Assembly: GCF_002234675.1 (NCBI RefSeq)
Contig: NC_019876.2
Span: 18,421,354 to 18,485,353 of the forward strand
Reading direction: 5' to 3'
Source of the DNA: Oryzias latipes
Taxonomy: Eukaryota > Chordata > Actinopteri > Beloniformes > Adrianichthyidae
Length of the DNA: 64,000 nt
Numbering within the stretch: the first letter of the stretch is position 1; each line of letters starts with the position of its first letter. A model generated the notes under the pieces. The model saw nothing but the letters and a program-made list of their open reading frames with translations, was not told the origin of the DNA and searched no databases. The translations under genes and the position numbers were made by a program. Positions 33,201-44,033 of the stretch are shown piece by piece.

Positions 33201-36200
33201 GAAATTGCTACAGTATTAGGAGTGGCAAAATCAACAGTGTGGTACATCCTGAGAAAGAAAGAAAGCACTGGTGAACTCAGCAACGCAAAAAGACCAGGGG
33301 CCTGTTTCAGAAAGGAGGTTCAACCAACTCTGAGGTTAAACTTGAACTCTGAGTTGGTCAATCGAGAGATTAACAAGAGAGTTTTCTGTTTCAGAGAAGC
33401 TGATCGGAGTTAGGTCAATCAATTCTGAGTGGACTGATTCGGAGGTAAGCGTCCGCACCGCGACTCTAAGAAGCCATTATCAATGGAGCGCAGATATTAC
33501 GAGTCACCATGGCAACCGTGGAAAAAAAGAGGTCTGCGTAGTTTTCGCCAGCTGAACTTGACGTGCTGCTGCAGAGTTACAGTGAATATGAGCACATATT
33601 CCAAAAGAAAAGTAACACCGCTGCATCTGCAAAACAGAGACAGCGTGGGAAAACATAGCTGCTCAAGTTAATGCGCAAGTTTGCATTTAAATCATTGTTA
33701 TAAAATATTGGCTGTAATAAATTTTTAAATAGCGTAAGGTGTGAAATAAAAAATGGCGATATTTAGGTGTACTTTTGAAGTGTCATTCCTGGTGTAAATG
33801 CATGAAATGCTGCATAGTGTACAGAACCAATCTGGGGAAAAATGCATTTAATGTTGATAATGTTTAGAGGACTTTTTTGTTAACCTTCCCCTCTTGCAAA
33901 CGTTGGTCAGTTTAATATTAATACATGCAATTGTGTTTTTAAAAGTGAGTTCATGTCTACCCTTGTATTGATCAAGTGGTATAGGTTTATATGGGATTAA
34001 GAAAGTAAGCAGTGCTAGCAAATTGTGTTTCCTAAAAGTAATTGTTACATTAATCTAATTCAATGTCCCTGATAACATTTTCATGTAGATGCAATCCTGC
34101 AGGAATTAAAAGAACACGACAGCAGCTAAAAATGAAGTATAAAAACATAATTCAATCAGGTCAAATTTGAGCATGTCATGGATGTAGGCGGTCCGAAGAA
34201 AAAAGCTTGTCCGCGGTGGGTCAGGAGGAGGACCGCATAAGGCGGACATGCTGCTATGTAGTCCTGAGAAGCTGTGGAAACTCATCAGAAGTTCACAACC
34301 ATCACAAAACCCTCTTCTCTGCCGCTAACACAGTCTGCTCCTGGTGCGTGTGTGTGCGTCAGTCAGCAGCCTGACACACGGAGAAAGCAGTGACGTCATC
34401 GCCCCGCCTCCCCTCTGCTAATGCTTTTTCGAAATGAATATTTTGACAAGGTGCGCGGGGTGGATGTTAAAATGCAAATGCAATCCCCTCTTTGCATTTT
34501 TGTTTGAATTATGACACAGAATAAGCGGTTTTAGGTATAAAATGAAAAAGCATTTTGAAAAATTGCTTTTTCTTTTTAATTTTGAGTCAAAAAATGCAGC
34601 TTCATTTTGAAAATTAAAAAACATTTCAATTAATCAATTTTAATTGTCAAATTAGACATTTCTAAATGAATTATGCTACACATTTACCGGAGAACGTCTT
34701 GAAAATGAAATGTCAGATACCATTTTAATTTTAATTAAGTGACAGAATAAGCTGTGTTGAGGAAGGAAATGACAAAAGCATTTTGGTGGATTGCTTTTTC
34801 ATTATATTTTTGAGTCAAAAAATGCTTTTTCATTTTGAAAATGAAAAAGCATTTCTGGTTTTGACTTTGCTTTTTATTTATGCTACATAATAGCTTCCAT
34901 ATGAGCAGCAGCACCCTAACTACCGGTACATCTATCGAAGATGCTTCAGCAAACGTGACGGCGCAATGCACACCCCTCAACACTAGGGGGATTATGCACC
35001 TCAACACATCCACAGTGTTACCATAAATTGGGCAGTTTTGGTTCTAGTTCTAAATTTGCGGATAAAGGTGGCTTTGGGCGAGTGTGCATAATTCGGGTGA
35101 TTTTGTGGTCGGTTCGCCAGTTTTCATCTTCTCATGAACATTTAGTAGTGGCCTAAGTTAGGCTGAGTGGTTGTTGGAGTTCTACTAAGCTTCTATGAAC
35201 TGGAGTTTCCATGAATGCACCATGCCGCGTGTGGGAGGAGCTATCAGCTAATGTTTTTAGCCTGATAGCCACATGGAGCGGTTGCTTGTGCTTATCTCAG
35301 TAACAATGCAGGGATGCATAATGCACATGGAGAGTGTTAAGATGTCAGAAACGTCATCGCAGGAAAGGTTCAACATTTTCCCTGAGAGGGAAAAATAAAA
35401 TCAGAGGACCTGATTATAATCATTGTCTCGTCATTGAAAATAGAAAAATATCATGAGGTTCAGGAGGCCTCAGCAGGCTTGTCCCGCTTTGCGCAGCTGC
35501 CTGGTCTGACTGTCGGTCCGCCAGCTCACCTCCTGCGAGCCGACATCAGGCACGATGTGAGCTATGAGTGAATGGCGTAAGAATGAGGAGTGTTTCAACC
35601 GGGGACTTCGAGACGTGGACGACCGGAGTTCCTCTGTGGTTTGGTCCACACAAACCCTCAAACTACAAAAACAGAGTCGTCCATGTTTGCATATTCTGCA
35701 GCAGACAGATAGTTTGTCTCTATTTGATCTGTAATGTCAGCAAAGCCGCGCGGATATTCCTGAAACATGTAATCTCTCTGACTGGCACACCGCTGAGCGG
35801 GTATCGAGGAATAAGAGTCGATTTCCATGGATGAGCCAATGAGCGTTTAGATCCCGCCCACTTTCACTGATTGACAGACAGACCCATTCTCCTAAAAACG
35901 CTCTTCAAGAAATAAATACGCCATTGTGAAAAACAGCATCATGAAATAAAAACAAAGATACTTTGGAAAATATTGATTTTGAAATACGAGCTTCTGAAAA
36001 AAGACAGAATTATAATAATATTCCACATGATTAAAAATGAATATTTTAAAATGCTGTTTTAAAATAATTAACAGGTTTTTAAAGCAAAATGAAATATGTT
36101 GAATAATACAATGGATAATTTAAAATCTGTGTACAGGTTTTTCACAATTTCATGATCTTTTTATATATTTGAGAGAGTTATTGGTTTATTGTGTATTTGC

Positions 36201-39200
36201 ATGAGGTCATATTTATTTATTGAATTAAATAGTTATTTATTTAATTTTGAACAGTATAGGACTCCATAGAAATGAAGGGATTGTGTTTAAAAAATGCTTT
36301 AGTTTTTCACATTTATATGCAATCTTTTTGTTCAACCCATGGAATAAAAGCTGAAAGTCTGCACTTCAATGGCATCTGAGTTGTTTTATTGAAAATTCAC
36401 TGTGGTAATGTACAGAAACTAAATTAGAGAGAATGTGTCTCTGTCCAAATATTTATGATCCTGACTGTAATTCCAAAATTGATATCAAACTCTAGAGGGT
36501 CATTTAGCTTAAAAAAATTCCACCTTTTGTTGAAAAAAAAAAGCTAAATAGCAGTAGCACAAATGCCAGGATAAAATGCTAAAATAACATACTTTCAAAA
36601 AAACAAAGGTAAAAGGAATTGAATCTCTACTCTGAGTGAGTACATTTGATGAAGAACAGCTCTGATTCAGGTTTCTATGGCGATTCTGTTGGTAAAAGAA
36701 ATCCAAACACACAGGCTCAGTCAAACTGCATTGCTGAGAAAGCTTGATATAGAGGTGGACTAGTAATCAATCGGATCAACGGTTCAATTCCAGGACTTCA
36801 ACCTGGCTGGGAAAGATGCCCAGCAGCCTTTGCCCTACTCTTAACTCCCTGTGGTGCCATTGAGCAAGGCCCCAGACTAATGGGTTCAGTTGAGCAGCGC
36901 AGTGACCACATGGGCTTTAATGGAGCCACTGGCCAATTCCCAGGTAAGAATCAGACCAGTGTGTGCTAGAAAAGTGACCCTTCATTCATTTGGACTGTAA
37001 TTTAAAAAAAACTGTATTTCAGCTTAAGCCTCAGTTTAATATCTCTGTCTGTCTCTGGACAACAAACAGTGTTTGGGGAACATTTGAGGAAACAAACAAC
37101 ATAAAATCTGATGTAATGAACAGAACTATAAAGAAAAATGTGTAAAACAGAGGATTATACTCTGAACGAGATTTGATTTTTCGTGCCAGTGAGTGTGAGA
37201 TAACCACACCCAAAAAAATACAAAAAAATATTAAAATCTTTTCCAAAGGACTACAAATTTTTGTCTCATTTAATAAAACAAGTACCGTAATTTCCGGACT
37301 ACAAGCCGCTACTTTTTTCCTGCGCTCACAGCCCTGCGGCTTATTCTGTGACGCGGCTAATTTATGGATTTAATTGGCGGCCGCCATGTACGTACATTCG
37401 GGCTCGGTGAATGGTTTTGTATGCGCCATCCACCACCAAGCACAAGTCATTTTTTTTAACACACTTCTGAGCAGCCAAACAGCATGGAGGTCACTTCAGG
37501 TCTTAGACACTTCAGTCATGGTTCAACAAAAAGAAACACGCATGCCCGGCCGCATCCCAGAATCCTTTGGTGCCATTAGACCCAACGTGCACTTGATCGC
37601 CGCTACAATATGATAAAGCTTTCAAGTTAAAAGCAATCGTTAAAAGCAGCGTGAAAAAATCCCCCATCAGTAAATGGAAATGCCGGTCAGCTGCGTGACG
37701 GAGAGAACAGCGCATGCTCAGAAGTGTATTTACCTCTGAGTCATAGTGACTCGGCTGGCTGCACGTAAATATGTGTGAATAACATCAGCCTTTATTTTGT
37801 CGGGACACGACTGGAAACACAAATCAGTTTGGTCGTTTTTACGGTTTCTGACTGAGCGGAATTTTGCATTGAAAAGCTCACAGCCGCCGTGTGAGCTTTT
37901 CGGATAGGAAGGGGAGACAAGGAGCCCGCTTGGCGAGCGCGGAGCGCAGAGGCGTCCGGGGAGCAGCAAGTGTTTGTTGTGAAAGGAAACTTCTGACGAA
38001 CGCGCCGCGCTGAGGCGCGCGTATCGCGCTGAGGCGCGCGCTATTTTACTGATGTTTTTTAACCAGCCCCGTTAGTACCATAATGCTGCCGCGACACAAG
38101 TGGAAGGAGAGCTGTTCCTTTTCACCCCTCCATGCACTGCTGCTCCTTGCTCATTCTTAAACACGAACAACAGTGTGGCGAGCCGGGCGTTGGCCCCGCC
38201 TTTAGCCCCTAAGACTCATGGGAAATGGGGGATCGCGGATGTAAATTTCCTCATCATAACTGAGGGATGTAATGTTGATTATATGGTTACTGTTAGTAAT
38301 TTTATGTATGATACCTAGTTTGTCAATAAGTTAAAAAAATAAAAATAAATAAAATAAAAAAACCCATAACTGAGGAACTTGTGAACAGAATAGAGCTGCA
38401 TGCTGTTTCAGATGTGGGTGTAATTAGATACATGAGCTTGAGACAAGGTCAGTACCTGCCCACAGTGTGGTAATGAGCCATGCACACTCTGGTAGTCAGG
38501 ACGCGCTTTGTCGAGGCAGCGGCTTGTATACTGATGCGGCTTGTGTATGTACAAAAATATTTAAGCACGTTAAAATAGGTGGGTGCGGCTTGTAATCGGG
38601 TGCGCTTTATAACCCGGAATTTACGGTCATACTTCCTGACTGAAGTTTTCTTTAAGAGATTTACTAGACAGACTTTCATACACTTTTTAATTTACCAAAA
38701 CCATCAACTCTTACAGCAGAAATATCTACTTCTACCAAAATGCAAACTCTTCTAAATCCTTGAAAACATTTCTTATTTATTTGACCTCAATATTCCTCAT
38801 AAAATGTCATAAAGTGAAATCTACCCCCAGAAGGCAGATAGTGTGTATGATTACAGCACAGGATTAAGCAGGTATTGCAACATGCAGCCTTTCTTACCTG
38901 GAGTGGTTTTGTGGCCAAAAATTCCATTGAAAAAACTGGGCATGCGGATGCTGCCCCCGATGTCCGAGCCCACGCCAATGACGGCTCCTGCTGCGGCCAG
39001 GATGCTGCCCTCCCCCCCTGAGAATGTAGGAACGTAGGAGATTAAAGGAGAACTGTTACCAGGTTTGACTGCCTATTGTGATTTAGCTACGCTTTACGAC
39101 TCAAAGGTTGTTGTTTTTTTTGCTTCGAACCATTGACTGTATATGAGAACTGGACTGAGTGAGTGTGACGTCACCCGTAGAAAACAGCTTAGTTTCAGCT

Positions 39201-42200
39201 CCAACAAATGAAGACCATTTAGTTGACATTTTTTTGCAACCAGAAATAGTTGTCAGTTAGCATTGATTAGTCCAAGTCTGTCTGAATCAATATTTCTATA
39301 AGCAACCACTCTCACCAATCAGGAGTGAGCTTGTTGGAAGTCCACATCCCTACCACTTGAAAGCGAACACGAGAAAGCATTTGACTTCGGAAGTGAACTT
39401 TACATTTATTCATTCATACTTATTAATTGAAAAAGTGAAAACAGAACTAGATATATAACATTACTAGATGTCAAGTTAGCCAAAAAAGCTAGCATGTTGC
39501 TAAAATATTTACAAAAAAACCTTAGCATGTGCCAAATTACCCAAATTACCGAGCATAATACTAAAACATTAGCCAAATGCCAAATTAAATTTAAAAAACT
39601 AAAAATGTCTAATTTAGCCAAAACAGCTAGCATGTTTCCAAGATATTAGCTAAATGCCAAATTAGCATAAAAATCCACAGTGGAAACTAAATCAGTCAAT
39701 TGAGCTAGCATAATGCTAATATAAAGGCTAAATGTCAAATAAACTAAAACTGTTCAAGAAGTAAGTTAAGCTCAAAAAGTTAAAACGATGTAAATAAAAA
39801 GGCTTATTGCTAATTTACGTAAATCAACTCATAGAAACTGAATTCAGGTCAGATGCGTGTAATTAAAAGGATTTCTAATGGATTTACAGCACAAAGTGGA
39901 AAACAAGCTCATACATGCTCCTTCACTGATTTAAAAGCCTTTTGAAAGCTAGCAGATGTGTATGCGCGTGAGATGAAGCGTTCTGAGGTCGTCATGGAAA
40001 CGAGCAGGCAGAGTGAGACCGAAAAGTAAAGACAACGAAATCAAGGGATGATGGACTACAATTAGTGCAATTTTCATGTTTTTATGCCTAGGTGTACAGC
40101 AATGATCGCAAGTTGATTGGCCAGTTTGTAACTTAAATAACTTGCCCTATAGAACAATTATGACAAAAAATGATGACTATCACGAACATGTTACAAAATG
40201 TATCAGAGAAAGAATGGTTATTCTGACAAATAGAATGACTGAGCAACAGCTGCTTATTTTTCTTAAAACTTTATGGGCTTTTGGCTAATTGGAATCATCG
40301 GGTACTTCCTGTTTGAAACACGAGCGGAGAGGGACCGCTCAGTCCCGTTCTCGTGTACAGTCAATGCGCTGAATGGAAAGGCCATTATTTTTGGATACAC
40401 CAACACCTGCTGACCTGAGCTTCCTCCAGGGATCCTCTCCAAGTCATAGGGGTTGCTGGTAATGCCATAAAGGTGGTTGTGGGACTCGGACCACATGCAC
40501 AGCTCGCTGATGTTGGTGACACCCAGTGGTATGGCCCCCGCTCTCTTCAGCAAAGCAACTGGAGGGGCATCGACTGTGGCAACAATCCCTCGCCTGGAGA
40601 CCAAACCTGTAGTGAAGGGCATGCCTGGAGGATGGAAGCACACTTTTAGCGGGGTGCATTGGCTTCTGAGACACCATACTGCTCCACGTCTGGGTTTTAC
40701 AATGTTTGACCCTCAATTTCATCTCAATTTTGGATCGGGCTGCACAATATCAACCTGTGATGTGTGATATTAATGATCAATATTGCGATGACGATATGAC
40801 TTGCGATACATTTAATGGCCAAAAAAAAACAACTAATGCATAGTTTACATTTCGGTGCAACATTTTATTTAAATAAAAACGTAACAAATTATACTCCAAG
40901 TGACCCATGTAGTACCCATGAAACAACATAAAAGGGCTATATTTGATTGGCGAGTGGCGTGAAGTGGTCTGATTGTTTAATGCGTAAAGGGCTGTACTGT
41001 ATTTCATTCGTTGAATACTTCAGGTTGCCAAGAGAAATTTTAAGGATGTGTGTAAAACATTAAAGGTAACCCATTTATCGCAGTTTATGCTGTCTTTTCC
41101 TATACACACACATCACACAGGCTGATATTGCAATGACGATAAATTTTCGACTTATTGTGCAGGCCTACTTTTGGGCACGTGGGTGGACGTACTGGTAATG
41201 GTATCAAATACTAAGTCGAAAAGAAGTTACCCTGCAGAGAATATGACTCTTTCACAGACAGTGGGACTCCCAGGAAGGGTAGGCGGTCCTCTAAAACCTC
41301 CTCTCCTCCGGTCTCCTCTTCAATCAGCTTGTCCACCTGGGCTGCTTCCTGGAGCGCAGCAGCAAACCTGGATGGAGAAGTTCCCCTCACCCGTCATTTA
41401 TACTTAAGCTTAAAAAAGCAATGAAGCTGTAAAAAGACTGCGTATAACCGTTGCATGCCTCAAATGTTGTTCACCTTTTGGCACATCCTGTCAGGGGTCG
41501 CCACAGCAAATTAGCTTTCACTGTTTCACACAGGTGGTTTGGCAGAACTTTGCATGATTTAAAAGATCACTGGGAATGCCCTGACATCAGATCAAAAGAT
41601 GATTGGAGTGGGACTTTAACTTGTTTGCCTATTTGAGACGTGGAACGGCTCAAATAAGTAGTCAAAGAGGGTCAAATTAGGCGGGGTGAGAATCTGTAAG
41701 GGCCAATCATTCAGTTTTTATTTTTGCAATGGAATACTTTTCATTTCTTCACACAGAACAGAAATCAATTTAAAGGCATTTTAAACAAAATTACAGTAAA
41801 TTTCTGATTTGAAGAACAGAAAGAAAATAATGAAAAAAGTCTGTCTGGGGAATTGTCAACATTAAATTTGGGTTCATATAAAAAGTTCTCTATTATTCAC
41901 AATTAAATGCTCCCTATAAACTTCTAAATTTAAGTAATGAGAACAGGATAATAACAGAAATAGTTAGGTTATTCAGAAGCACACTGTAGTTTTCATCAAA
42001 GAAACAACCAAATCTGTTCTTCTATTTGACCCTTGAGGCTCCAAAGGTCAAGTAGCCACAGGTTTACAGCGGCTTACAATGTAATTTAGCTAATAATCAA
42101 GAAATCCTAAACACAGTGTTTAGAAAGTGGGTCAGACTTTGGACATGCCTGATTTACACCGACTCCTGCTTCCTTGCAGCCCCTTACAACCCCAACCTAA

Positions 42201-43030
42201 CACTAAAAAATGGTGAGCTATATTGGAGCTATCCAGCCGTACAGTTTTTTTATTTTATGAGGCAGTGTTTTTATTTTTTGGTTTTGTTTCTCTCACCTGT
42301 CCTTCACAACGGCGTTCAAGAAAGGGTTGACTTCCTGAATCCTGTCAATGAAAGTCTGCACCACCTCAACACTTGTCACCTGCAGAACCCGTGCAAAGAG
42401 GAAACAGGGGGAAACCGACAGCCAAAGGTACTTTTAAACCTCAAAATGAACTTTTCCATCTAAATTATTTACACATTAAGCATTTCTGCCATTTTTTGAA
42501 AAAGGTATTTTATTCTTTAAACACAGAAGTAGCTGTCAGAGGGATTTCTCACAGTCCTGCCTCAGTCACTTTGCATGTCTAACAACAGACTGATCCTGTG
42601 CAGAGGGCACAGGTGTTTTGACCTAACACAGGTGTTCCTGCCTCCCCTTTTAGGGTTTTTTACGTTACCTCCGTTGCAACTTTATTGTATTGCATTAACA
42701 ACAGAAAAACTATCAGAAAGTGTGAGAAATTAACTAATTAAAGCCAACATCTGACATAGAAGGTATAATTGGTGAGTTTGTTTATAAAGTTTTTTTTTCT
42801 CTTCAGACGGATAAAGTTGGTGGGTGTGGGTTTGGGTGACGCACCTCTTTTCGTCGTATCTTCCTGGCCAGCTGGGTGGCCGGCAGGAGCAGCAGCGGGT
42901 TGCTAACGGGCGGCAGCTTGTTCCTGGAGGAAGCGGCTCTGCCGGAGAATAGCTGAAAAAGCCTGAAGAAAAAGGCCGCGAAGGCTCTGAAGAAGCACAC
43001 CTGAGCCCTTTCCAGCAGGCTCAGCGCCAT
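26133..43030 (-). CDS. faah2: Fatty-acid amide hydrolase 2
   Basis: FAAH2 is a membrane-anchored amidase-signature serine hydrolase that cleaves fatty-acid primary amides and N-acylethanolamines. Coding exons, in order: 43030-42845, 42379-42297, 41367-41231, 40624-40415, 39017-38898, 31676-31541, 31264-31147, 31045-30926, 28926-28815, 28701-28513, 26308-26133. They total 1,587 bp, or 528 aa (human about 532), all in frame. The N-terminus is hydrophobic (VCFFRAFAAFFFRLFQLF), a membrane anchor. The catalytic triad is present: Lys129 in GVPLSVKE, cis-Ser204 in GGSSGGE and nucleophile Ser228 in GSDIGGSIRMPSF. The C-terminal blocks LYPSHPRVAPKHHHPL, FAYTG, LGLPVTQCPLGL and YLEKTFGGW match human. 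I chose ATG 43030 (MALSLL) over the in-frame ATG at 43045 by comparison with the human start. Intron 5 is 7.2 kb and mostly transposons. Confidence 0.96.
26946..27081 (+). pseudogene. Myb/SANT-like domain remnant of a Harbinger element
   Basis: A short frame starting in a good context (CACCATGG) encodes the start of a Myb/SANT-like helix bundle (YFSETESEILMTAYADY). It loses similarity near KKVTRL and stops. The parallel remnant at 33509 has the same layout. Nonfunctional. Confidence 0.5.
27151..27234. repeat. (TA)42 microsatellite
   Basis: A nearly pure TA run of 84 bp inside the Harbinger-type element, likely to extrude cruciforms and be length-variable. Confidence 0.97.
29727..30329. mobile_element. 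TTAA-flanked DNA element, in faah2 intron 8
   Basis: Perfect TTAA duplication at 29723-29726 and 30330-30333. Termini AGGGCCTATACAAT and ATGATATAGGCCCT form a short inverted repeat. The TTAA target suggests the piggyBac or Kolobok groups. It has no coding frame. The ends differ from those of the AGACCCACTCC family, so it is a separate family. It abuts a copy of that family at 30335. Confidence 0.75.
30335..30745 (+). repeat. TTAA-family dispersed repeat, copy 6, in faah2 intron 8
   Basis: GAGAGTGTAAATAAAGAGATGAT, GAGGCGAATTTCCGATGAAC and AAGACCACTGGGAACGCTTT match the copy at 4497-5049 in order. An inserted block near 30560-30690 separates them. The terminal GGGACTTTGA is decayed. Confidence 0.6.
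33297..34160 (+). mobile_element. PIF/Harbinger fragment with two-exon Myb/SANT-like relic, nested in the Tc1 element
   Basis: The left terminus GGGGCCTGTTTCAGAAAG is a Harbinger-type end; I did not find its partner. From ATG 33509 the product starts MATVEKKRSA, hits a stop, then reads FSPAELDVLLQSYSEYEHIF and KKSNTAASAKQR in the same frame before another stop. A second exon at 34089-34159, with AG before and GT after, encodes KRTRQQLKMKYKNIIQS. Together these form the N-terminal Myb/SANT-like domain of the accessory protein of Harbinger elements. Stops make it a pseudogene. Confidence 0.75.
34500..34870. repeat. Imperfect tandem duplication rich in AAAAAGCATTTT palindromes
   Basis: Two units of about 240 bp (near 34510 and near 34742) share GACA..GAATAAGC, AAAGCATTTTG, ATTGCTTTTTC and TTTTGAGTCAAAAAATGC in order. 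The motifs AAAAAGCATTTT and AAAATGCTTTTT give local hairpins. No coding frame. Confidence 0.6.
36740..36980 (+). mobile_element. Degenerate tRNA-derived SINE, in faah2 intron 5
   Basis: GGTTCAATTCC at about 36781 resembles a B box, preceded by an A-box-like GTGGACTAGTAATC. The body block TTGAGCAAGGCCCCAGACTAA is typical of fish tRNA-derived SINEs. Heavily mutated. Confidence 0.5.
37285..38626 (+). mobile_element. Pogo-like (Tc1/mariner superfamily) element, deleted, in faah2 intron 5
   Basis: Termini CCGTAATTTCCGG and CCGGAATTTACGG are inverted repeats. TA precedes the left end and TC follows the right, a decayed TA target. The subterminal GGCTTGTA/TACAAGCCGC is also inverted. Around 37609 the frame YDKAFKLKAIVK is the start of the helix-turn-helix of fish pogo-type transposases, followed directly by unrelated sequence and a stop. 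The core contains GC-rich repeated GCGCTGAGGCGCGCG at 38008-38040. Assignment to pogo rests on that one motif. Confidence 0.6.
39130..40366. repeat. Inverted-repeat element (CCATTGACTGTAT type), copy 2, with internal minisatellite
   Basis: Ends CCATTGACTGTATATGAGAAC and GTTCTCGTGTACAGTCAATG are inverted repeats. Internal order matches the copy at 11831. The extra length comes from a degenerate tandem array at about 39465-39760 (units with GCCAAA..GCTAGCATGTT and TAAATGCCAAATTAGC). It lies in faah2 intron 4 and ends 49 bp from exon 4. Confidence 0.65.
40737..41165. mobile_element. hAT-like element (GGGCTGCACAATAT ends), in faah2 intron 3
   Basis: Left end GGGCTGCACAATATC and right end TTATTGTGCAGGCC are inverted repeats, with internal CAATATTGCGATGACGAT and GATATTGCAATGACGATA also inverted. 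This end type is very common in fish genomes and usually assigned to hAT. No coding frame; target duplication not resolved. Confidence 0.6.
41460..41620 (+). repeat. Dispersed repeat copy 3 fused to a TTAA-family end
   Basis: TGGCACATCCTGTCAGGGGTCGCC matches the copies at 9437 and 16305. At about 41546 it switches to AAAGATCACTGGGAATGCC...GATGATTGGAGTGGGACTTTAA, the terminal block of the TTAA family with an intact TTAA-like end. It lies in faah2 intron 2. Confidence 0.55.
42155..42250 (+). repeat. TTAA-family fragment with conserved peptide start, in faah2 intron 2
   Basis: CCAACCTAACACTAAAAAATGGTGAGC then a frame MVSYIGAIQPYSF parallels the copies at 7969 and 15823. It breaks off within 60 bp, 47 bp before exon 2 of faah2. 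Confidence 0.55.
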
Positions 43031-43456
43031 GGTGTCTCTTTCCAATGCAGAGAGAGAGAAGAAGGTGAGCGGTCAGTCCTCTAGCGCCGTCAGCACCGCA
43101 GTAAACAGCTCCTGACAGAGAGAGCTGTCAAGCAGCCCCGGTGCATGCCGGTCAATGCAGCGGTGCTCTTGAAGCAAACCGGAAACCCGTTGTCAAAATA
43201 AAATACACCCGTCACTTTATTCAACCGTCACCTTTACACGTCTTCTCTTACCCAAAAATTTTGAGAGTGGATCAAATATTATTAAGTCCGCTGCTTCAGG
43301 GTTTTGTCATTTGTTTCTGTTGTACACTAAAACATAACAAAGATTTCATACTCATCAAGCTTTTATTAACATATCCACCTTGTCTAATTTTAAAATGTCT
43401 TGTTTACATGGTGAAGTTGGCACTGACAATAACTGTATCAACATGTCATCATATGG

Positions 43457-43531
43457 GCTGCATAATGGAACAGTGGTTAGCACTCTCGCCTCGCAGCCTA
43501 GTGCAAATCCCAGTAGGGGGTTCAAGGTTTT
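43457..43531 (+). repeat. SINE-head-like sequence
   Basis: GGAACAGTGGTTAGCACTCTCGCCTC resembles the A-box half of a fish tRNA-derived SINE head; the B-box half is decayed. It lies just outside the foldback element. Confidence 0.35.
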
Positions 43532-44033
43532 ATTGCCGTTTGCACGTACAGTACATCGGAATGTCTTTTTGGCATCTCTCAGGTCAGTACGGTGGCCCAG
43601 AAGGGTCACAACACAACACATTAACTTTACACACAACACATTAACTTAACACACAACTCATTAACTTTACACACAACACATTAACTTAACACACAACTCA
43701 TTAACTTTACACACAACACATTAACTTAACACACAACACATTAACTCACAACACAACACATTAACTCACAACACAACACAATAACTCACAACACAACACA
43801 TTTACTCACAACACAACACATTAACTCACAACACAACACATTAACTCACAACACAACACAATAACTCACAACACATTAACTCACAACACAACACAATAAC
43901 TCACAACACAACACAATAACTCACAACACATTAACTCATAACACAACACAATAACTCACAACAGAAGTAAAGCTGCAATGGAAGTGCTTTTATTCTGAAA
44001 TTTCCACTGGGCTGAGTGGCTAACTGCCTAACA

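Larger units (their letters stand above)
32762..36467 (+). mobile_element. Tc1/mariner-type element with nested insertions, in faah2 intron 5
   Basis: Inverted repeats of about 200 bp: left CAGTCAGGACCACAAGTATT, right (complement) CAGTCAGGATCATAAATATT. Both are flanked by TA (32760-32761 and 36468-36469). The homology extends through TTTATTCCATGGGTTGAAC to the AAATGAAGGGATTG region. The left half keeps the transposase N-terminus: GCCAGAAATTGCTACAG...GTGGCAAAATCAACAGTG encodes the helix-turn-helix (PEIATVLGVAKSTV). The rest is replaced from 33297 by a Harbinger fragment and other repeats, so the element is dead. Confidence 0.85.
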
